A stretch of 64,000 nt of DNA from NCBI GenBank assembly GCA_964019055.1, contig OZ025206.1, positions 10,585,486 to 10,649,485 of the forward strand, in the 5' to 3' direction. Below, in pieces: positions 59,701-64,000 of the stretch. The notes beneath the pieces were generated by a model. It ran no database searches. It was not told where the DNA came from and worked only from the letters and a program-made list of their open reading frames with translations. Source of the DNA: Anthopleura xanthogrammica (lineage: Eukaryota > Cnidaria > Anthozoa > Actiniaria > Actiniidae). The position numbers and the translations under genes were made by a program. Numbering within the stretch: the stretch's first letter is position 1; each line of letters opens with the position of its first letter.

Positions 59701-62700
59701 AGTAGGGTTGATTATCGCGGGGTTTTCTCTGGTTTTCCTCCCTGCACCAAACTAATAGCTGCTGTTTCTTATTGTTGTCAGGTGGCTGCTATTCGTAACT
59801 CTTCTGAATATCGCCTTGGAATACGAATGAATGCCAACATGGACAAAGGTAAATGTCTAGCATGATACATAAAACAGGAATGAGGAAACATGAGAGGTAC
59901 AGGGCATAAAAAGCGAGTCTAGAACGAAAACAACGATTCTCAAAGTATTACGTCTAGTTTAATTCTGGTGGCTGCAATATGAAAAACAGAGGCTTTCAGA
60001 GGTACTAAAGTAAATAAACTTCCTTGAAAAACAGTTTAATGTCACAAAGTTCAGATTGGCTTAGAACATCACGTCATTTCCAGCGCTGTCGCAGGTCGTG
60101 TTAACATCGCTTGCCAATCTTGTAACCTAGCTGTCAATCTTGATTTCAGGTAAAGAGTACAACAACCTGATAGACGTGTTTTTTGCGTTAAAGAGGCGTT
60201 CAGTTGATGGAGCTCTAATCGATGCATACACAGTGGGAAGTAGACAGGACTTGTTTAGTGACCCGGCAATGATCGCCAGTAAGATCATTAACCATCAGTC
60301 ATCATACGGGGTTGTGCTGGCTGGAGACGCCCAAAGATTACAGCGCTGCTTTAGGAACTTTTTAAAAGAAGAAAGAGCGAAAGTTTTTCATGCAATCACC
60401 AGCAATATTCTTCCTCTACAGGCAAGTATTTGGTATAATTGTTAGCGTAAGACTTCCCAAAGCTCTTTTGTAGTTACTGTCCTTTGCTTATAGACCCACC
60501 CCTTGCAGTATATTCCTAGTGCAGTTCAATTTGGAAGACAAAACGGAATTTTACTCTCATAAGACTTGAAATTCATTTTGTTGTCGTCGAAACTGAGCTG
60601 CTCTAGGAGTCGCTGCAAGGGATCTATTTGAAAAGCCTTCTTGTCTAAATACTGAAATGCGTAAACATTTTTATCTCCGCGCGGTTAGTCGAGAGTTATA
60701 GAACACAAGAGAATAAGGAAAAAAAAAATATTACCTTTACTCTTAAGAGAAGATGTCAGCAAAAATCGAACAAAATCAAAATTTGCCGGCAACAGTCAAA
60801 AATTCGATTTCGCTCATATTTTGGTATTAGGTAGACCTATATGCGAGATATATCATGGGATGTTTCATTTGTCGAAATATGGCTTCATTTCCGAGAAAAA
60901 CGAGAAAAACGAATTTGTCAATAATTGACCCTTTGAGAGAGCCAAAATATACTCCAACTTCGGGGGGGGGGCTCGTGTGCCTTTGCAAAAATATCTAAAT
61001 GTTTAATTCTTAAACAACTGTTTTATATGATGTTTTAACTTTAAAAAGCTGAAATTTCATTGTCTTCCAATAAATTTATAACGGTGAAAAAAATTTATTT
61101 ACAAGGGTACTTTGACGCCTTGTGAAAAGACACGAATTTTCAAAAAATGTTTTCACCGTGTGCTAAATAAAATAAAAGACCGATATTAAGAAAATGAAAA
61201 GTCGAAATAATATTCTAACCGTGACTAAAAGCTTTTTTGGGGGTTTTTATTCTGCGACGAGAAATAAAAATTTAAAGTTGGAGAAATTTCAAAGAACGAC
61301 GGCCGGTGCGCTCAATCAAATGAATTTAAAAATTACCTAAAAGAGCAAAATATCGTAAGATAGCAAAGTACCACCTCAAGCTACTGCAGTAACACTACAT
61401 GGTGTGGATTAATACAATTGAAATTAGCTCTAAGAAAGATGCAATTTTTCTAGATAGGAGTCAAAGCGCGTTCTTTTACAAATAGCCGTTGCGTGACCAT
61501 AAGTGTGACCAAGGAGTCGGGAGACGCGGCATTCTACAAAGAATTAGGTGTGGCCTTTGATAACGCCGAGTCACGAATGTACTTGTCACGTTCGCATTTA
61601 CTAAAGGGAAAATCTACTGGAAATATCCTTCTACGTTTCAGCTTTTATAGAAGTAGGCTTTACTGGACCAACAAGGATTTTTACGGACAGTAATTATGAA
61701 CCTATACGCTTTAAGAAGAAAGAAAGAAAAAGAAAAAATGTGTTTACCACGGGCTGTTAGATAAATTTTAAAACAGTCAACATTAAAAGTCTCGCCAAGT
61801 ATAACAAATTTCTCCAACTTTAAATTTTTATTTCTCGTCGCAGAATAAAAACCCCGAAAAAAGCTTTTAGTCACGGTTAGAATATTATTTCGACTTTTCA
61901 TTTTCTTAATATCGGTCTTTTATTTTATTTAGCACACGGTGAAAACATTTTTTGAAAATTCGTGTCTTTTCACAAGGCGTCAAAGTACCCTTGTAAATAA
62001 ATTTTTTTTCACCGTTATAAATTTATTGGAAGACAATGAAATTTCAGCTTTTTAAAGTTAAAACTTCATATAAAACAGTTGTTTAAGAATTAAACATGTA
62101 GATATTTTTGCAAAGGCACGCGAGCCCCCCGAAGTTGGAGTATATTTTGGCTCTCTCAAAGGGTCAATTATTGACAAATTCGTTTTTCTCGTTTTTCTCG
62201 GAAATGAAGCCATATTTCGACAAATGAAACATCCCATGACATATCTCGCATATAGGCCTACCTAATACCAAAATATGAGCGAAATCGAATTTTTGACTGT
62301 TGCCGGCGTATGTTCGATTTTTGCTGACATCCCCTCTTAAATGGCTTCCGTATCATCCAGTCAGTGCTTGACAAATTGGGAAGCCATTTGAAAGTCGGGT
62401 TACTCTACATTCGCCCGTTTAATCTGGCGATTTTTGCGGCGATTTTGGTCATAGTCAAGATCAAGGTAAAGGATTAACTTGTAAAGTTTTATTCCGGACG
62501 CCAAGATTACATGGACTCTCTTTAGGAGCTTAACACAGATCATATCTTCATAATCGCCGCAAACATTGCAGCAAGAATCACCAGTGTAAACGGAACTTCA
62601 CGAATATGCGATTTATATGTTTTTTATTATATTCTAAAGGGAATGAGCAGTAAATCAGAGGACCAAGCAGCAAACTTATTTGATGCAGGATCTGAAGTGT

Positions 62701-63469
62701 TTCAGCAAGCATTACAGTGGACTCTTATACTATTAGGAATCTTCGTTGTAATCTTTCTCATCTACGAGCTGATAACACGAAGATGTCGCGACCCAAACCC
62801 CAAGAAATACGGTAAACTTAATATAACATTGTTTTTCATTGTTCATGTGTTTATAAGAATAGTAATTTGCAGAGATTTTCATTTCTCGTACATGTTATTA
62901 GCGGTAGCTTAGTCCATAAGCTGGCCCATGGAGCGCGCGCGTTTTGGCGCCAAAATTTCCGTCGAATCCATGGCACCACAGGAACTCCATCAGTATAAGT
63001 CATAGACATGATTTTTCCTGACCTGGAGTCAAGTATAAACTCTTTTATATCATATATAATTGAAAGCTCAAATTTTTTGTTAACCTGATAAGTCAATAAG
63101 ACCTCCTGAATAGGTTTTTATTAAAAGTAACAAAATACTTGCAATGTTTTTATAGATTTTAGCGAAGCTAATGGATTGATCCCCGCCATAGTAAAAACTA
63201 ATCAATCACAAGAAAGCTATCAAAAAACACGAGAAATGATGCTTCAAGTGCTGCAAGAGTTTCACACAAACTGTAGAATAAAAACTGTTCAGCTCAGAGC
63301 CAAACACAGGCGAGAGCTGCTGCAGCTGTACAAAATGAAAGAACAAGAGTTAATGACAGATAACAAAGAGGAGATGAATGCAAAGGAGACGCTACTAGAG
63401 GGAGTAAGGACTACACTCATGAGGTTTGTTACCGGCACTTTCCAGCCAACTACTGGTACACCTGTGTGA
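47050..63469 (+). CDS. LamG/TSP1/SEA/FN3 receptor with K+-filter glutamate-receptor-like channel (5' incomplete)
   Basis: Exons: 47050-47733, 48652-49713, 50196-50305, 50782-50864, 51218-51360, 52068-52355, 52568-52882, 53492-53797, 54312-54614, 55144-55446, 56264-56569, 57417-57868, 58564-58658, 59390-59546, 59782-59848, 60150-60421, 62640-62811, 63156-63469. Phases close throughout: 1,810 residues plus missing N-terminal exon(s) with the signal peptide. Order: LamG-like (1-228), six TSP1 (229-582), SEA-like (583-694), six FN3 (695-1301), S1-like and M1 (1302-1452), pore loop TMTTLGYGD and next helix (1453-1536), S2-like (1537-1649), M4 (about 1667-1688), coiled-coil tail. Glutamate-receptor topology with a potassium filter occurs in bacterial GluR0 and rotifer AvGluR1; the adhesive ectodomain in place of the usual amino-terminal domain is the novelty. 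Ligand, gating and selectivity are inferred, not shown. Confidence 0.88.
47940..48295. repeat. Minisatellite, 56-bp unit, 6 copies
   Basis: Copies of GGCAGCCATGTTGGATGATG starting at 47940, 47996, 48052, 48108, 48164 and 48220, in the intron between the LamG and TSP1 exons. Related single units occur just before (47840-47939) and after. Confidence 0.93.
48652..49713 (+). CDS. Exon: six thrombospondin type 1 repeats
   Basis: One 1,062-base phase 1-1 exon encodes six repeats of about 59 residues. Each shows the WSxWS-type start (SQWSNFSSCSVSCGQG in repeat 1; TSWSAYSPCSKSCGGG in repeat 2), the R-layer (RTRQRTCTNP), six cysteines and a closing C(P). Odd repeats use GGYSQWS and CSVSCG, even ones GNYTSWSA and CSKSCGGG, at least for the first four, suggesting duplication in pairs. 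CSxSC sites are potential O-fucosylation sites. Confidence 0.95.
49815..50110. repeat. Tandem triplication, about 109-bp unit
   Basis: Three copies starting GTTGCTGATGCTT at 49823, 49932 (GATACTT) and 50042, each with ACTTGTGTTGCAGACT and CACACCTGTTAGAGAAGAGC (the last is truncated). Each copy carries a TTGTGTTGCAG that looks like a splice acceptor, just upstream of the real one at 50195. Confidence 0.9.
50196..51360 (+). CDS. Exons: SEA-like domain
   Basis: Three exons (50196-50305, 50782-50864, 51218-51360) give 112 residues between the TSP1 and FN3 blocks: VSTMVFTDEVFRPEMYETSA, KVKWNLSKLYGQESALKEVV, CKLEFRFSSSRYDGIIKLQD. The order of a first strand, a helix with the LxxLY pattern and a second strand pair fits SEA domains, which in mucins and adhesion GPCRs break and hold a chain together. 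The canonical GSVVV cleavage motif is absent (NGSSGIQ at that place), so autoproteolysis is not expected. Confidence 0.6.
51938..52034. repeat. MITE-like element, family E
   Basis: Ends ATATAGACCTATTGCA and GCAAAGAGGTCTATAT. Ends 34 bases before the FN3-1 exon, so it covers the likely branch-point region. Other copies: 57097-57197, 60488-60629, 63898 onward. Confidence 0.8.
52068..56569 (+). CDS. Exons: six fibronectin type III domains
   Basis: Six exons, each one FN3 domain and each bounded by phase-1 introns: 52068-52355, 52568-52882, 53492-53797, 54312-54614, 55144-55446, 56264-56569. Five of six begin VP or IP after the splice. Core residues recur: a tryptophan in strand B (VTWVP, LRWNTP, VTWHLIP, VQWNPVP, VTWLHIP, VRWQPI), then LLGYK-LYR/LYK in strand C, L in strand E, and Y in strand F. 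They likely form a stalk between the TSP1/SEA head and the channel. Confidence 0.93.
53039..53210. repeat. MITE-like element, family D, best copy
   Basis: Ends AGAGCAGATTTCGTATGAGT and complement-like CATACGAAAACTGCTCT; GC-rich core with CACGGTTACGGCGCG. Intron between FN3-2 and FN3-3. Confidence 0.85.
54637..54795. repeat. GC-rich direct repeats and MITE-like remnant
   Basis: ATAAAACGGCGCGCGCG occurs twice (54637 and 54672), followed by CCAATCAGAGCGCGCATAG, a motif shared with the element at 34957-35152. Intron after FN3-4. Confidence 0.55.
55557..55995. repeat. Minisatellite, 64-bp unit, about 7 copies
   Basis: Copies of AGCCATTATTACTGTCGTGA with TCAGTCGTCATCGACATCCG, the first at 55565 and the next at 55629. 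The last copies differ by one or two bases. Flanked by degenerate (ATC)n. Confidence 0.93.
56970..57075 (+). repeat. SINE fragment
   Basis: Shares GATGTCGTATATGCGAGTAG, TTGCTTGTTGGTTCTCTC and CTCTGGGTTCTCGG with the copy at 42770-43070; the tRNA-like head is missing. Confidence 0.6.
57097..57197. repeat. MITE-like element, family E
   Basis: Near-perfect ends TATAGACCCCTTGCA and TGCAAGGGGTCTAT; interior GAACCTATTGTTTTGCCCTC shared with the copies at 51938-52034 and 63898. Confidence 0.85.
57417..57868 (+). CDS. Exon: S1-like half and first membrane helix M1
   Basis: 151 residues. A cysteine-rich start (CNCHKSMYTNWW) leads to NPPYMSYNVSGIFPSILRML, reminiscent of the PPY...G...DIL pattern that opens the ligand core of bacterial binding proteins and glutamate receptors. 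Two CC/CxxC sites follow (TCCGDC). The arginine motif that holds the glutamate alpha-carboxyl in animal receptors (TxxRE) is not visible, so the ligand may not be glutamate. M1 is MCVVIFISAFFAGILMWIL. Confidence 0.7.
58564..59546 (+). CDS. Exons: pore loop with K+ filter and inner helix
   Basis: Two exons (58564-58658, 59390-59546). GMWWAFITMTTLGYGDRVPK is a textbook potassium-channel pore helix and filter (TxGYGD, here TLGYGD at about residues 1482-1487). The first filter glycine codon is split by a phase-2 intron (GG|G). The following helix, GIFWITCGLVIVALFMSLIT, plays the role of receptor M3; it ends ATLTTEV, loosely like SYTANLAAF of glutamate receptors. Confidence 0.9.
58793..58968. repeat. 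Diverged family D element
   Basis: Left end AGAGCAGATTTCATG and CACGGCACGG motifs match family D; the right end is poorly preserved. It lies in the intron that splits the filter glycine codon. Confidence 0.45.
59600..59757 (+). repeat. SINE copy with recognisable B box
   Basis: Head CACTCGCCTCTCACCTCTGG with B box GGTTCGATTCC at 59669-59679, then TTTCTCTGGTTTTCCTCCCT. It ends 25 bases before the exon at 59782. Confidence 0.7.
59782..60421 (+). CDS. Exons: S2-like half of the ligand-binding core
   Basis: Exons 59782-59848 and 60150-60421, 113 residues. YRLGIRMNANMDKGKEY, then KRRSVDGALIDAYTVGSRQD resembles the receptor segment with a conserved acidic residue (here D of LIDAY) that holds the ligand amine; SYGVVLAGDAQRLQRCFRNF corresponds to the YG.....SPL....N..I stretch. 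The donor after CAG is GC (GCAAGT) instead of GT; phase 0 continues at 62640. Confidence 0.65.
60488..60629. repeat. MITE-like element, family E
   Basis: Ends TATAGACCCACCCCTTGCA and TGCAAGGGATCTAT. In the GC-AG intron, about 110 bases before the long-TIR element. Confidence 0.8.
60742..62340. mobile_element. 1.6-kb element with about 540-bp inverted arms, TTAA-bounded
   Basis: Arms 60746-61290 and 61803-62337 are complementary with few differences; both contain GTCAGCAAAAATCGAACA and TCATTTGTCGAAATATGGC. The outer boundary is TTAA on both sides followed by GAG(AA/GG)GATGTCAGC inward, compatible with a TTAA target duplication. The roughly 510-base centre (61291-61802) has no recognised transposase; a 66-residue frame at 61493-61693 is unassigned. 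It occupies most of the channel's GC-AG intron. Confidence 0.85.
62640..63469 (+). CDS. Exons: M4 helix and cytoplasmic coiled coil
   Basis: Exons 62640-62811 and 63156-63469. LFDAGSEVFQQALQW leads into M4 (TLILLGIFVVIFLIYELI) and a basic stop-transfer RRCRDPNPKK. The roughly 104-residue tail is charged and helical (KAHRRELLQLYKMKEQELMT, KEEMNAKETLLEGVRTTLMR), likely a coiled coil. Ends TPV with TGA at 63467-63469. An extra M4 separates this from two-helix GluR0 and matches eukaryotic receptors. Confidence 0.85.
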
Positions 63470-64000
63470 TTCAACCACTGTCAGGTCGTGGTCCTAAGCT
63501 TTTTATGCGTGGCGAGAGCGAGAGCGGGAAAGGAAGAAGAGTTAAAGGAAGAAGATATGTGAACTATGCTGGACAATGTCAGCAACACAAGGGAGGACAT
63601 TTCGACACATTTTGACGTGTTTAAAAGATCATGGAATGTAAAGATGTAATATCACACGATCAATTGCGGTTTATCCAATCATAGTTCACGTTTACTAGTA
63701 CAAAATGACGAATTCACAATCGATTGGTTGTTCAATCATCGATCACCGGTACGAAATGACGACATAAGGTAACAGTGAACATATCACATCGTGCGATCAA
63801 ATTCTGGTCATCCATACGAAATCTCAAGAACCAGAATTTTGTGATGCCCCCGCCATAATTGCCATAATATGGCAGGCATATCCATATCTTGAAGGCCAAT
63901 AGACCCCTTGCAACACGTCGGAATGCACCTCAATTTCGAGGGTAAAACAATAGGGCTTTAAAGTGTGACGTCAAACAAATGAAAAAACGACTTCCGGGTC
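63470..64000. other. Channel gene 3' UTR and flank; partial family E element
   Basis: No perfect AATAAA seen. 63640-63800 has repeated CACGATCAATTG/CAATCGATTGG-type motifs in both orientations. From 63898 a family E element starts (AATAGACCCCTTGCA) and seems to run past the window end. Confidence 0.5.

Noticed and set aside
61493..61693. 66-residue ORF as a missing S2/M4 exon of the channel
   Set aside because: It lies between the arms of a transposon, has no fitting splice sites, and the flanking exons already join in phase 0 without it.

Overview
The window reads as animal nuclear DNA: AT-rich, with many-exon genes using GT-AG introns, and dense in short inverted-repeat transposons, tRNA-headed SINEs, LINE 3' ends and minisatellites. 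Gene content (collagen prolyl 4-hydroxylase, thrombospondin/fibronectin ectodomain modules, roadblock dynein light chain) requires a metazoan. The repeat style and compact introns suggest a marine invertebrate, most likely an anthozoan cnidarian; that placement is inference.

Layout. 1-2.3 kb: repeats. 2.4-2.7 kb (minus): an intronless dynein light chain roadblock gene. 4.2-4.5 kb (minus): an unidentified 77-residue ORF. 5.2-17.4 kb (plus): a 20-exon CMGC kinase of DYRK/HIPK type, 847 residues, with a serine-rich tail. 17.6-18.5 kb: an inverted-repeat element carrying a LINE 3' end. 19.8-29.3 kb (plus): a complete 12-exon prolyl 4-hydroxylase alpha subunit, 549 residues, all catalytic residues present. 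29.3-47 kb: a gene-poor stretch of foldback elements, SINEs and microsatellites, including about 49 perfect copies of an 8-bp unit. 47.05-63.5 kb (plus): the outstanding gene, at least 18 exons and 1,810 residues with the first exon(s) not found.

That last gene reads in order: LamG-like domain, six thrombospondin type 1 repeats, a SEA-like domain, six fibronectin III domains, then a glutamate-receptor-like channel (S1 half, M1, pore loop, M2/M3-type helix, S2 half, M4) whose pore carries a potassium-channel filter, TLGYGD, and finally a cytoplasmic coiled coil. Every ectodomain module is bounded by phase-1 introns, the mark of exon shuffling. Splice phases close across all junctions, so the fusion is one continuous reading frame and not two neighbouring genes. 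Known potassium-filter glutamate receptors (bacterial GluR0, rotifer AvGluR1) do not have this adhesive ectodomain.

The introns are a catalogue of at least five MITE-like families, most with several copies here, plus a foldback whose two arms each carry a hammerhead-ribozyme-like motif, and a 1.6 kb element with about 540-bp inverted arms bounded by TTAA. Exon coordinates below were derived by hand from splice consensus and reading-frame continuity.
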